Below, piece after piece: positions 32,556-44,387 of a stretch of 64,000 nucleotides of DNA; position 1 is the first letter of the stretch, and each line of letters starts with the position of its first letter. The position numbers were made by a program, and so were the translations under genes. The notes beneath the pieces are model-generated. The model ran no database searches. It saw only the letters and a program-made list of their open reading frames with translations, and was not told where the DNA came from. Origin of the DNA: Fagopyrum homotropicum (Eukaryota > Streptophyta > Magnoliopsida > Caryophyllales > Polygonaceae); assembly GCA_033239125.1 (NCBI GenBank), contig BSWB01000008.1:2696001-2760000 (forward strand). The letters are read 5' to 3'.

Positions 32556-33990
32556 ACCGCAAGTATACGGTTATGTCAATGAAAGTACATGATGTTGCAT
32601 CAAGGTCGGTATCCCAAGAGACTATGTATATCTTAATTATTGTCTCAATTCCAACTAGTAAAGTAAGAGTGTGTAAAATGAAAGGAAAAGGGATGATCAA
32701 GTGATCAATATGCTTTGGCTTGAGGAGGTAACAAGTAGTAAATAACAAAGATCAAGTATCAATAAGAGAAAGCACTATGAATTGGGGATATTCCTCTAAA
32801 CCATAAATAGACACATGTTTAATCATGTTGTGTTTAATAAAATAGGTGAGTTTTAAGTCACAAATACTAAAGTAGCATGTTAGGTATGCTTTGTCAATGC
32901 ATTTGACTTGTTTCAACTAATGAGTATCTCATGGTGTTTGCTATTTACTCGTAGTTGATAAGCTTTTCTACAACTTATGACTATATTAAACTATGCAAAC
33001 ATCACATGGTGTTTGTTATTTGCTTGCACAATCTAGCGTAACCTTAGTTTGGACATTCACATGACAAGTGTAATGACCATCCTTTCGGTCCTAGCTAGTA
33101 TCACTCAAGCAGTATACGCATAAAAAATTGCACAATCAACTTTGAATTACTTATAGATCTTATATAGGATGATTAACTCATAAAACACTCATTCATGTTC
33201 GAAAATATAGAATGTGCAAAGGGAACAATCTAGATTATGACTAATCTAGAATCCGACATTCAAAATAAGATCAAGCATGGATGAATATTAATATGAATTC
33301 GAGAACCCTTTGTGTTACTAGGCATGCATTTGATTCTCCATAAATTTATAAACAAAACATAGAGCATGATCATCGTAGCATAATTTGGAGCTTTCGCCCC
33401 AAACCCTAGCAAGGTGACTACTCACTCATGACCGAAAATCTAAGAACACAAACAATATAGATGGATAGCATGGTGACATACTAGACTAAAATTGAGGAAT
33501 GCAGGAAAAAAGAATGGAATGAACCGGACTTACCAATCCAAGATATGGCTGAAACAAGTTCCTAACAAGATCTACAGAAGATAACTATGAAGAACTTCAA
33601 GAACACTTTCACTACTTCAATTCCAATCAGTCAAATGCTTATAAGAGAGAATTTAGAGATTTTTTTTTGTATCTAGAATGATACGGATTACAATCAGCCA
33701 ATGCCTCAATTTATAGGCTAACTTCCGTAGTCCTTATTCGAGAATCATTCAAAGAAACTCACACAACTAGGTTATTGTGAAATGGAAGGAACTACGGAAC
33801 TTATATATTTATAGGTTTATTTCAACGCGACGGTGGTTAAATTTTATCCTCTACATTTGATTTGGGGGATAATATGACGTTGGCATGGCGGTTGCGAGTT
33901 ATTTTATATGTTTGATGGCGGGAATGAATACTATGTCGGCACGAGTGGGATTTTGTAGAAATGTTTATAGGGTTTTGAGTGTTGAGGCAT
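32556..33990 (-). repeat. Probable Athila/Tat-type LTR remnant, minus orientation
   Basis: CCGCAAGTATACGG and GGTCGGTATCCCAAGAGAC at the left are the reverse-strand signature of the LTR end of such elements (compare the TCTTGGGTTCGACCC region of element B, opposite strand). A minus-strand TATA (CTATAAATTG) lies near 33711-33718. No coding sequence is visible and the right end is not clear. Confidence 0.45.
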
Positions 33991-34613
33991 GATTTAATAA
34001 AAGGGCGTCATGCGAATTTCTTCGGGGACAAGTAAATTAAAAATTGGGTAAATAACACACATATGTGAGAATAGCATAATGGGGATATTAGAAGAACTAA
34101 TATAGATTTGTTATTCGTAACCTCAATTCTGCACGTGAGTTCCAAAATTAAGGGTTCAGATAAATTCATATTTGGATCGAAATGGAAACCAGTTTCAAGC
34201 CAATGCCAAGTTGATTGATTCCGCATCTAGTGTCCAAAACCGAAACATTAAGAGGGGAAAATGAATTCCCGATTTGGACCCTGAAACCACATTTTAGAGA
34301 AAGAAAAAAAACTCATTCCACATTTGAGCGCAAACATTGAATCAGTTTTGGTTTCAAGACCAAACACGAATTTGTCTTGGTTTCGGGAGTCATACGCAAA
34401 ACTGTTTTGTTTTCGGTTTCAGGGCTTAAACGTGAAATTGTATAAGGTTTCGGTTTCAGCAGAGTTCATGTGCAAAATTAATTGGCTCATTTTGGCTCCT
34501 AGCGACTTCTACTTCGGGGTAAATACGTAATTGAACAAAAAAAAATTATTTAAAAAATAATTTCACACCCTAAATAACCCCTAACATAAAAAAAATGAAA
34601 AGACATACAATTA

Positions 34614-34905
34614 GGGCCCGTTTGGTTTGAACTCCGGAATCGGAAACGGAATGGAAACGAATCTAGTCCATATATATACCCTTATTCATGAAAGTTGTTG
34701 GAATCATTCCTTGTGATTTGAAGTAATTGAAGTTGAATTTGATTACTTTTGATACCCTATAGGGTAACAAAATATGGGGAGCTAAGTGCATTTTGCATCT
34801 AAACACAAGGAATGATTCCATAGAATTTCATGAATATGGATATACATATGGACTAAATTCGTTTCCATTCCGTTTCCGTTTCCGGAGTTGGAACCAAACG
34901 GGCCC
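34614..34905. mobile_element. Tourist-like MITE (292 bp)
   Basis: The ends GGGCCCGTTTGGTT and AACCAAACGGGCCC are exact inverted repeats, flanked by TTA (34611-34613, 34906-34908). The inner ends remain complementary for about 60 bp with small mismatches. Three-base TWA targets and such ends fit PIF/Harbinger-derived MITEs. Two relatives lie at 45636 and 52043. Confidence 0.8.
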
Positions 34906-35351
34906 TTAGTATTAACGAATTAGAGTAAATTAACGAATTAGAGTAAATGCAACATACATGTAATGAGTAAGAGTAAATGCAACACAAAAGAAATTAGTAT
35001 TAATTGTATAATGTAAATCTAAATAATAACACTATAAAAAGGAAAAAATCTTAAAAAATAAAGATCAAAACATATTTAATGTACACTTGATAAAATGATT
35101 TTTTTCCCCCATATATTGATATTAAACATTAATATACACATTTATTTTTATAATAAAAATAATATTGAGTGTTAAAAAAGCATATGAAATAAATTTACAA
35201 GATTGTTTGATTAATAGAGACTCAAGTGACATTTAATAGGAAATGTTCTAACTTAGATAAAAATCTTCATTTAGTACAAAAAATCATACTTTTTTAAAAA
35301 AAATCAAAATGTGTAATTTGGATGCATGTACTAATCCTTTTGATTTTGCAA

Positions 35352-35360
35352 TATAAAAAG
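35352..35360 (+). promoter_or_regulatory. TATA box of the SRC2-like gene
   Basis: TATAAAAAG lies 73 bp before the chosen start codon. Transcription would begin around 35380-35390, that is after the upstream in-frame ATG at 35371, which decides for the ATG at 35425. Confidence 0.65.
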
Positions 35361-35424
35361 GGGAGAACTCATGTCAATTTTACATCGAAAAATCTTTTCT
35401 ATTTTGAGATACATCATACAAATA

Positions 35425-36459
35425 ATGGCGTCCAGGTTCGAGGTGGAGGTGACTCTAATGTCAGGCAAGGACTTGAAGAACATCAACTGGCGTTACGGCC
35501 CGATCCGGCCTTATGCCGTCGTATGGGTCGACCCCCAACTCAAGTGCTCCACAAGAGTCGATGAGGAAGGGGACACGTGTCCCCGTTGGAACGAGAAACT
35601 TGTCATCTCTCTTGATCGTCCCATCGACGACGACTCAACTCTCTGTTTCGACATTGTTCACTCTAAATCCCCCGATGAAGACGTGAAACCACTCATTGGT
35701 TCTGCCAAACTCAAACTTCACGAATTCGTCGATGTAGACGGAATCGGATCCAAAAGTTTGAGGCTAAAAAGGCCCTCCGGCAGGCCTCATGGCAAGATCG
35801 ACGTCAAGATTTCCGTTTGCAATCCTCGTTACCGCACTCCGGATCCTTCAGTTGCTCCGTACGGCGTCGGCGGTGGCGATTATGCTGCTCCTCCTACGAC
35901 CTATGACGCTCCGACTCCGGCTTATGGTGCTCCGACTCCGGCATATGGTGCTCCGACTGCGGAATATGGTGCTCCGACTCCGGCTTATGGTGCTCCGACT
36001 CCGGCATATGGTGCTCCGACTGTGGAATATGGTGCTCCGACTCCGGCATATGGTGCTCCAACTGCGGAATATGGTGCTCCGACTCCAGCTTATGGTGCTC
36101 CGAGTCCGGCATATGGAACTCCGAGTCCGGCATATGGTTCTCCGACTCCGGCTTATGGTGCTCCAACTCCGGCTTATGGTGCGCCTCCACCTCAACATGG
36201 ATATAGTGGGGCTCCAACGTATGGCACAACTCCAGCTTACGGCGCGGCTCCGGCATACGGTGCGGCTCCAATCTACAAACAAGAAGAGAGGAAGAAGAGC
36301 ATGTTTGGTGGAATGGGGAAGGGATTGGCTATTGGAGCGGTGGCCGGAGCATTGGGAGGCTTGGTGTTTGCTGAGGGACTTGATAAATTCGAGGACCACA
36401 TTGCGCATAAGGCAGCAGATAGAGTGGAAGAAGATTTAGCTGAGGACGATGAATGGTAA
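35425..36459 (+). CDS. SRC2-like C2-domain protein with PAYGAPT repeats
   Basis: The 344-residue protein starts MASRFEVEVTLMSGKDLKNINW and has one C2 domain over about residues 3-125 (YAVVWVDP, DEEGDTCPRWNEKLVI, KPLIGSAKL), as in plant SRC2 proteins, which are linked to cold and stress responses and bind membranes. Residues about 150-275 are some 20 repeats of P-A-Y-G-A-P-T with E/V/S variants. The C-terminus has a Gly/Ala-rich helix (GKGLAIGAVAGALGGLVFAEG) that could insert into or cross a membrane, and an acidic tail. An in-frame ATG at 35371 would add 18 residues but lies before the expected transcription start. The frame is intact without introns. The acidic residues of a calcium-binding C2 site are only partly evident, so calcium binding is uncertain. 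Confidence 0.85.
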   Translation: MASRFEVEVTLMSGKDLKNINWRYGPIRPYAVVWVDPQLKCSTRVDEEGDTCPRWNEKLVISLDRPIDDDSTLCFDIVHSKSPDEDVKPLIGSAKLKLHEFVDVDGIGSKSLRLKRPSGRPHGKIDVKISVCNPRYRTPDPSVAPYGVGGGDYAAPPTTYDAPTPAYGAPTPAYGAPTAEYGAPTPAYGAPTPAYGAPTVEYGAPTPAYGAPTAEYGAPTPAYGAPSPAYGTPSPAYGSPTPAYGAPTPAYGAPPPQHGYSGAPTYGTTPAYGAAPAYGAAPIYKQEERKKSMFGGMGKGLAIGAVAGALGGLVFAEGLDKFEDHIAHKAADRVEEDLAEDDEW

Positions 36460-37159
36460 TCAAGTGCGATCTTTAGAGTATTTCGTTCCTCCTAACTCAT
36501 TTAATTTACTTGGTTCTGTAATTTGATTTCGACGCACAAGAGAATAATAATGGACATTTGATTTTAATGCCTTGATTTTTTGTTTATGGAAACACATTTG
36601 CATAACTTGTTATATGAACCAAGCTATTAGGTCCGAAAATTCTTTGGTTTGAGATAGTCCAATTTTAAAATGATACAAATATAAATAAGTTTTATTGTTC
36701 GGTTAAAATTAAGCTTGGATCGGACTCAACTTGTTCATAAATGAGTTGAGGATGTAAAAACTCGGCAAGTTCAACAAATGCTCGTTTACTTTCTAAACGC
36801 GTAAAAATGAACACAATTTGAAACTCGTTTAAAATATAGATGCTATGATCGTGGAAGTTTTATCGAAGGGTAACAACCTCCCCACAAGGATACGGGGTCA
36901 AATCCAAGAGGAAGGCGCCGGCCTACACTCAAAAACATATCATCAAAAATTTAGCGTTATGGTAGCATGATTGTGTATTAGTGGTATACGGTTTGTCTTA
37001 GAGGATGTCTTAATAATACATAAACAGTTCAGTGTAGAAATACGTGAAGTGTGTTCATACGGTAACATGATAGTGGTACATGATTATGTATTAACCTATA
37101 AAAAATAAGTAAACTTTTGTATCAAACTTTGTTAACCATAATCTACCTCTATTCGGTCT
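36460..37159. other. Intergenic AT-rich sequence
   Basis: No gene is seen. Near 36850-36900 lies a short dispersed repeat (GATCGTGGAAGTTTTATCGA, GTAACAACCTCC, AAGGATACGGG) shared with 52456-52530. Confidence 0.6.
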
Positions 37160-37283
37160 TGATAGTTTATGTAAATATGTAAATATAGGGGGTGCCCTTT
37201 TGTAATTATGTAAACTTCGCTTATTATTAATATGAGCCGTCTGATGACGGAAACCCTAAGGGGAATTCATATTCATTCTCACA
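37160..37283 (+). repeat. 5' LTR of Copia copy 2
   Basis: TGATAGTTTATG...TCTCACA, 124 bp, closely similar to both LTRs of the intact copy with a handful of differences. The primer binding site TGGTATCAGACT follows at 37284-37295. Confidence 0.9.
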
Positions 37284-40200
37284 TGGTATCAGACTTCTCG
37301 TTCCAAAAATCCTCTTCCGCTTGCCTCTAACCCTACACCGTTTTCCCCTTCCTGATATTCCTCCATGGCTGCGGAACGGAAACCTTCTTTCCACTCCGCC
37401 CTCGGAACCTCCAACATCAAAAACAACATTGCCCTTGTCCTTGACCATGACACTCCGTATGCTTCTTGGGTTACCTTTTTCCGTGTTACCGCAAAGGCGC
37501 ACAATGTTCTCGATCATATCGATGAGAAGGTACCCAAACCAATGGATATTGAAGATTCGTTATGGCTTCAAGTTGACGTTGCCGTCCTTCAATGGATCTA
37601 TAGTACGGTTTCCCGGGAGATTCTCTTGCAAATTCTTGACTCCGATGATACCGCTCTTCAAGCATGGAATCAAGTCAAAGATATCTTTCAAGATAACAAA
37701 AACACCCGTGCAGTCTATCTCGAGCATGAGTTGTCCAACTGTAAGTTATCAGGCTTCTCTTCGATTAATGCTTACTGTCTTCAACTCAAGTCCTTGGCAG
37801 ATCAACTCAAGGGTGTTGGCTCACCAGTTCCCGAAACCCGACTTGTGCTTCAATTGATTTCGGGTTTGCCTGTTGAGTATAATGCCGCCACGAGTTTTAT
37901 TCAACAAATCGACCCCCTACCAAGTTTCACCAAGGCTCGATCTCAACTGCTCCTAGAGGAAACCCGCATGACTGCTCAAACAACCGCCGACAACTTGCAG
38001 ACCGCCCTCACTACGGAATCTGGATCAAATAGCCGCACGCCTGGTCTGGTTCGAACTCTGGCTCTTCGTCGCACCAGCAGGCCGGCTCCAATGCACCGCC
38101 CAGATCCGGCTCCTCCCAAGCAGCGCCGGACACCACCCAGACCAGGCGAGGTCGTGCCCGGAAAGGGAAGCAGCGGTCGGCCGCCCCAGCTAGGGTTGCG
38201 TGGCATCCCCAATTCGGTTGGCTCCCCATTCCTCAGCCCAATCAGCAAGGCCCAGCTCCTCAAGGATGGCACCAGGCCCAATCTGCAGCAGGCCCACTGA
38301 AGCCCCCTTGCCCATTTCCTCAACAAGGCCTCCATGGGCCCGGACCAGCTCAACAAATGCAACAAGCCCATTACGTTGTGCAGCCCACTGGATTGGATCA
38401 ATCTTTTGCTACCATGACATTAAATCCTACGGATAATTTTTGGTACATGGATACGGGCGCCGCCTCACATATGACGAATAATTCAGGTTCTCTCTCGTAT
38501 TTTTCACATAATGGTTTATTAAATTCAATAATTGTTGTAAATAGTATGCGTGTTCCTTCTACAGGTATTGGAGATACTACTATCCACACCACTACAAAAC
38601 CACTTCACCTTTCCAATATCCTTATTGCCCCACAAATTGTCAAAAATTTAGTATCCATTAGACGTTTTACAACCGATAACAATGCCTCAGTAGAATTTGA
38701 CCCTTTTGATTTTTCTGTGAAGGATCTACACGCGGGGATCACTCGTCTGAGGTGTAATAGTTCCGGGGAACTCTATCCAGTTACTCGTCCTTCCCCTCGT
38801 CATCACCACGCTCTTTCCGTTGAGTCTCCCGGTCTTTGGAATGTCCGTCTCGGTCATCCCGGTGGTCTAGTTTTAGATTTGCTTTGTCAATCTTCTTTCA
38901 TTAAATGTAATAAGTCCACTGTGACTCCTATTTGTCATGCTTGTCAATTAGGAAAACATATAGATTAGCTTTTGATCGTTCTACAACTCGCTCTAATGCT
39001 CCCTTTGACATTATTCATAGTGATTTGTGGACCTCACCCATTCCGAGTCGGGACGGTTTTAAGTACTACTTGTTCTTTCTTGATGACTTTTCTTATTTTT
39101 TGTGGGGTTTTCCAATCAAGTTCAAGTCAAGTATTTGACATTTTTTTTCAATTTCACACATTTGTCAAAACACAATTTCTTTTACCCATCAAAAGTTTTC
39201 AATGTGATATGGGAGGAGAGTTCAACAACTCTGCCTTCCACAAATTTTTCCTTGACCATGGCATTGTTTTCCGCTTCTCTTGTCCTCATACATCCCCTCA
39301 AAATGGGAAGGTTGAACGTGTCATTCGAACAATCAATAACATGATGCGTTCATTGTTATTTCATGCTTCTATTCCAATCTCCTATTGGCCCCATGCATTG
39401 GAGGTTTCTAGTTACCTTCTCAACATTCTCCCATCTACCTCCATTCAAAATCAATCCCCTACTCAAATGTTATATCACACTACCCCTTCCCTAACTCATC
39501 TCCGGGTTTTCGGTTGCCTTTGCTATCCCAACTAAAGTGCTACTATTTCCCACAAACTTCAACCTCGCACCTCTCCGTGCGTCTTTTAGGGTTATCCTAA
39601 ACACCACAGGGGATTCAAATGCTTAAATTTAGCAACAAATAAAATAATCATCTCTCGTCATGTAACGTTCGATGAATCTATTTTTCCGTTTGCTTCCCAT
39701 CATCGAGTCTCCCCGGATCTTGCTACACCTCCTGGCCCAAAACTGCCCCCCTCCTGCAGCTTCTGTCGCCAGCCCACCTGTGCCGCTTGGCCCATCAACC
39801 CAGCCCAACCAGCCCGGCAGCTATTCCCCTCCCCTCCCCGTTCCGGGCCTGCTACTTCCTTACCCGGCCCATCGGCGCCCAGCCTAATCCTCCCTAGCTC
39901 CCCTACGTCTAGCCCAGCACGCCCAGTCCTCCAGCCTTTATGGCCTGCTGCTGCCCAACGTCCAGCCTCACCAATCCCACACCCTTCACCCCCACCTTCC
40001 ACCTCAGCCGACCAGCCTATAAATGAGCCGGCTCAGCCCCCTCCACCTACACATTTACCAGATCGACCCCACACCCGTAGTCAATCCGGTATTGTAAAAC
40101 CAAAACTGTTTTTTGACTTATCCGTCTCTACCGCAACCATATCCCCCATCCCCAAATCCCACAATGTAGCTCTTCAAGATCCGTGTTAAACCGTTGTCAT

Positions 40201-40621
40201 ATTCGATGAATATCGAGCCCTTATGCGGAATAAGACGTGGGTCCTGATACCTCGTCCTGCGGATGCGAATATTGTGCGATACATGTGGATTTTTAAGCAT
40301 AAGTACAGGTCTGACGGTTCTTTGGAGCGATACAAGGCTCGTTTAGTTGCTAACGGTTGTTCTCGGTAGGTTGGAATTGACTGTGATGAGACTTTCAGCC
40401 CTCTTGTTAAACCAGCGACCATCCGTATGGTTCTTAGCATTGCAATATCTCGCTCTTGGTCCATTCATCAGCTGGATATTCAGAATGCTTTCTTCCACGG
40501 TCATCTGAATAAAACGGTGTATATGTTTCAACCAACAGGCTTTTGCGACCCCTCCAAACCCTTTGTCTATTGCAAAAGTCTCTTTATGCCCTGAAACAAG
40601 CTCCCCGAGCATGGTTTCAAT

Positions 40622-43087
40622 TGTGACACACCTATTTCATTTCTAGTTGATTACCAATTAATTAACCCTGTTTAAAACAATAAGCGGAAAAGCGGAAAAC
40701 GTAAAATTTTAAAACTTTATCTTGCAGTCATCATAACATATATACATACTAACATACGTCATAAAGCTCTATTTAGCAAAACACAACGGTTTAAAACCAC
40801 ACAAAACATCCTAGGCGGTAGCATTCCATAACAGCCCACCTGATATGATCTCAAATCCAGGTGTTGGGTCCAACGTCCTTGCCTTGATCAGGCCGAGTCT
40901 GAGTAGCTGAAAAATATGTGGATATAACAACAATGAGCCACACGCTCAGTAAGGGTATACAAATCGCACTCTCCCAATATATATAAGTATCTAATATCCC
41001 GTCCCCAAAGGACACTCTATACCCTTCCTCACATTCCAAAGTCGATCAATGCATACATATCCACATTCACATATAATTCCACAACCATTCACATCACATT
41101 TCACATAAACATTCAAGCATGTTATCACACATCACATATAAACATATCATCTCATATAAACAACTCATATCATCTCATCACATATAAATAATCATAACAT
41201 AACATATAGCATACTAGACTCGATCGCATCGATGCATAGGTGATAATTAACTAACTAGCCTCAACTGATCGTACGATATATTTTCTCATGTGCTTTCGTA
41301 TTTCTTTTCTTTCTTTCTTTTTTTTTCTTTCGGTTGGCCAACCCGATAGCGTCATTGGCCCCCTGTAGATCAGGTAGCGACCTCGGCCATCTTGTCCTAA
41401 GACCCCCTGTAGATCAGGTTGCGATCTTGGACTATTTTTCTTATCTTGAGGCCCCCTGTAGATCAGATAGCGACCTCTGGCTGTTTTTCTTATCTTGAGG
41501 CCCCCTGTAGATCAGGTAGCGACCTCTGAGGCCCCCTGTAGATCAGGTAGCGACCTCGTCCCCCGGAAACCCGTGCGGGACCCAGTTGGGCTAATTAATC
41601 AATTACCATCCTATATTATCACTTTTATATCATAACTCAATTTCATGCTTTCATCATATTCTTTCATCACATTCTTTCCACTATCATCTCATGTACCTCA
41701 TGCATGCTTTCATAAGGAATATCAAGTCATCATCATCGTCTCACTCATATACATATACGCATGCATACAATCATAACAAACATATATATACACTCAAGCA
41801 TGCATAATATCATAGCATATTAAATACATAACATATATTAAGCAAGTGTAATTCATATACACTTACCTCGCAGGTAAGAACAATAAGACCTCGCAAACCA
41901 ATTATTGAGTCCGTTTTCCACTCGGACTATCCTCCTTTATCGTGCTTGGATACGCTCACAAAGCAACTAAGCTATAGTTAGACCGGAACCTTCAACAACA
42001 CCTGTTGAGAATATCATATTCCTTGTATTAAATTTCTCGCTTCAAACACCAGTTAAATTCATTCCTTTGAATTTAATTAGCTTATAGCATTTTCTAGAAT
42101 CCCAATTTAATTAATTAACCTTTAATTAATTAATTAAATTTTGCCAGAACAACGTTTTGCCCGCAGGCAATTTCTGAACCCACCTGTCATCAAATCTCAT
42201 CAAACAAACAGCCCATAATCACCAGAATAAAGTAACGAGCATAATGGAATTTTCAATTATCCATTTTGACAAGTCTAAGGTCAATTTAGGCTAAATCGCA
42301 ATACGGAAAACGAATAAATTCATAACTTATTCGTTACTAACCCGATTGACGATCCGAAAGAAGATTCGGAATCACAACGACGCAGGCTACGCTCGGACAC
42401 CATCAAATTCACCGGAATCTGAGCGACGGAACCTCCCTAGTATCATATATGCTCGACCAGGCCTTCTCTTGCGCGGAAATGTGGAAACTCAGTACCAAAA
42501 TGAAGAGAATGAAGAGAGGAATCCAAAAACTCAAACGGATTTGAAATCGGATTAGAAACGGAGAGTAGATATGAGTTTGAAGATTGAGAGAAATCAGAGC
42601 TTTTACGAAAAAACGTGAAAGGAAATGAATTAATAAACGTTATTTCCGCTATTTATAGCGAAGACGATAATTATCCTTTAGCGGAGTTGATAATTATCCT
42701 TTCACCGATCCGAAAGCGGTTCAAGACCCCTTCTCCAAACTTCTCGAAATTGGAATAATAAATCTGAAATATTGTATGGATAATTATTCCGCAATTGTCT
42801 CGAGAAACGCGTATTCCTAAGCCGTCTTTCTTAGCCGCTAAGAAACGAAATAGCGACTCTTTTGACCGTTTTGCCTTTTTATGTTTTTTCATATCTAGGA
42901 CATGTCCGATGTCCTGATCATTTTTCTCAACTGCATTTTTATTAATTGAAGCTCCCAAATGCTCCAAATAACACCGGGTTTATATCATCTAGGTATCGAT
43001 CTCTTGTTAAGACGGTTTTAATTCCGTTAAACCCGTTTAACTTCCTAAAATTCCCGATTAGGCCATATTTGATTTTTGACTGTTACA
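40622..43087 (-). mobile_element. Solo LTR (Ty3/Gypsy type) inside Copia copy 2
   Basis: The insert runs from TGTGACACACC to GACTGTTACA and splits the RT text exactly between WFQ and R/NALQ of the Copia frame. The flanks TCAAT (40617-40621) and TCAAC (43088-43092) are a target duplication with one change; the intact copy has TCAAC. It is 2466 bp without coding sequence. The orientation (minus) is inferred from chromovirus LTRs that start TGTAACA. It carries a 28-bp repeat array at 41357-41557. Confidence 0.75.
41357..41557. repeat. Five-copy GGCCCCCTGTAGATCAGG repeat
   Basis: A 28-bp unit (GGCCCCCTGTAGATCAGG, then TAGCGACCTC) starts at 41357, 41401, 41450, 41499 and 41530. Copies three and four share a 21-bp spacer with TTTTTCTTATCTTGA. 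It is a small clustered repeat inside the solo LTR. Confidence 0.9.
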
Positions 43088-44137
43088 TCAACGCTTTGCA
43101 GGCTTCCTCCATCGCATTGGGTTTATTAGCACTAAGAGTGACTCCTCCCTTTTTATTTATAATCAAGGATCTGACACTACCTATCTGCTTCTATATGTCG
43201 ATGAAATTGTCCTGACGGCCTCTTCTGACGCCCTGCGCAAGCATCTGATCGAGCTTCTGAGTAAGGAATTTGCCCTGAAAGACTTAGGCCCCCTATCTTA
43301 TTTTTTGGGCATCTTTGTTCGTCGGACATCCTCTGGCTTATTGCTCAGGATAAATATGCTCGTGAAATTGTTGAAAGAGCAAAGATGTCCAACTACAAAC
43401 CCTTTGTTACTCTAGCTGAAACGTCTGTCAAGTTAAGTGCTTCATCCAGTCCTGCTATTAATGATCATAAACTTTACTGTAGTCTAGTTGGGGCACTGCA
43501 ATACCTCACCTTCACACGGCCAGACATCAGTTTTGCAGTACAGCAAGTGTGCCTTTTAATGCACGACCCCAGGGAAGCCCGCTTTCAAGCGCATTATCCG
43601 ATACATCTCTAGGACGTCTTCTTTAGGTATCACTATCTCCTCTTCTCCGAAGTCTGATCTTATTGCCTATACAGATCCTGATTGGGCAGCCTGCCTGTTA
43701 CACGCCGCTCCAAGTTACTGTGTTTTCTCCAATTACACTCTAATCTCGTGGTCTGCCAAAAGGCAATCTGTCGTATCTAGATCCAGTGCAGAGGCAAAAT
43801 ATATAGAAGTTGCCAATGTTGTGTCAAAATGTTCTTGGTTGCGGAACCTTTTGCTCGAGTTACATTGTCCGCTTACCAAGACATCCATTGTATACACAGA
43901 CAACATCTCTGCTACTTACCTTGCCAGCAACCCAGTTCAAAACTAACGGACTAAGCACATTGAGATCGACATCCACTTCGTTCGCGACAAGGTTGCCCGT
44001 GGTCACGTTAGAGTACTTCACGTCCCTTCGGCTTTTCAGTACGCAGACATTTTTACAAAGGGTCTTCTTAGATAATTATTTTTAGATTTTAGATCCAGTC
44101 TCACTCTTCAACCTCCTCCAGTTTCGATTGCGGTGTA

Positions 44138-44212
44138 TGATAGTTTATGTAAATATGTAAATATAGGGTGCCTTTTGTAGTGATGTAAAATTAGCTTATT
44201 ATTAATATGAGC
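44138..44212 (+). repeat. 3' LTR remnant of Copia copy 2
   Basis: TGATAGTTTATG starts the LTR; it ends after ATTAATATGAGC, about 50 bp short of the full LTR, about 175 bp before the stop codon of the kinase gene. Confidence 0.85.
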
Positions 44213-44387
44213 TGAAGAAACTTGCGACGAAAGTCAACAAAAAGCAAAATGAGTGTGGTGTATCATCTTTTATATACATCACACTAGTACAAGAAGTCGA
44301 GTAAAACATATATTTCAGAATACAACCATACAGTAACATAACCACACACAAGTATTGTACTGTAAATCAGCAAACGAACACTATCCT

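Larger units (their letters stand above)
37365..44130 (+). pseudogene. gag-pol of Copia copy 2
   Basis: Gag begins MAAERKPSFHSALGTSNIK and stays open to 38300, with a frame change in the Pro/Arg-rich C-terminal part. Protease (WYMDTGAASHMT), the integrase zinc region (VRLGHPGG, CHACQLGKH) and core (CDMGGEFNN, NGKVERVIRT) are at 38357-39535 in two frames. RT is spread over 40170-40620 and 43088-43330, with stops (for example in place of the CW of QDPCW), and is split by a solo LTR. The catalytic box reads YVDE instead of YVDD near 43195. RNase H follows up to about 44080. Many stops and shifts make it a clear relic. Confidence 0.85.
37160..44212 (+). mobile_element. Ale/Retrofit-type Copia element, decayed (copy 2)
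   Basis: The 124-bp 5' LTR, a TGGTATCAGACT primer site, gag, protease, integrase, RT and RNase H text and a partial 3' LTR follow in order. The protein text is nearly the same as that of the intact copy at 47081-51769, but stops and frameshifts are frequent. A 2466-bp solo LTR sits in the RT. The 3' LTR is cut after 75 bp, so the target duplication is lost. Without the insertion the copy is about 4.6 kb, close to the intact 4689 bp. Confidence 0.9.

Noticed and set aside
35371..35424. Upstream in-frame ATG of the SRC2-like gene
   Set aside because: It lies within 11 bp of the TATA box and so before the expected transcription start; the C2 domain begins right after the ATG at 35425.
41357..41557. 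Spaced direct repeats considered as a CRISPR-like array
   Set aside because: Spacing is irregular, two spacers are the same, no cas genes exist, and the array lies in a plant solo LTR.
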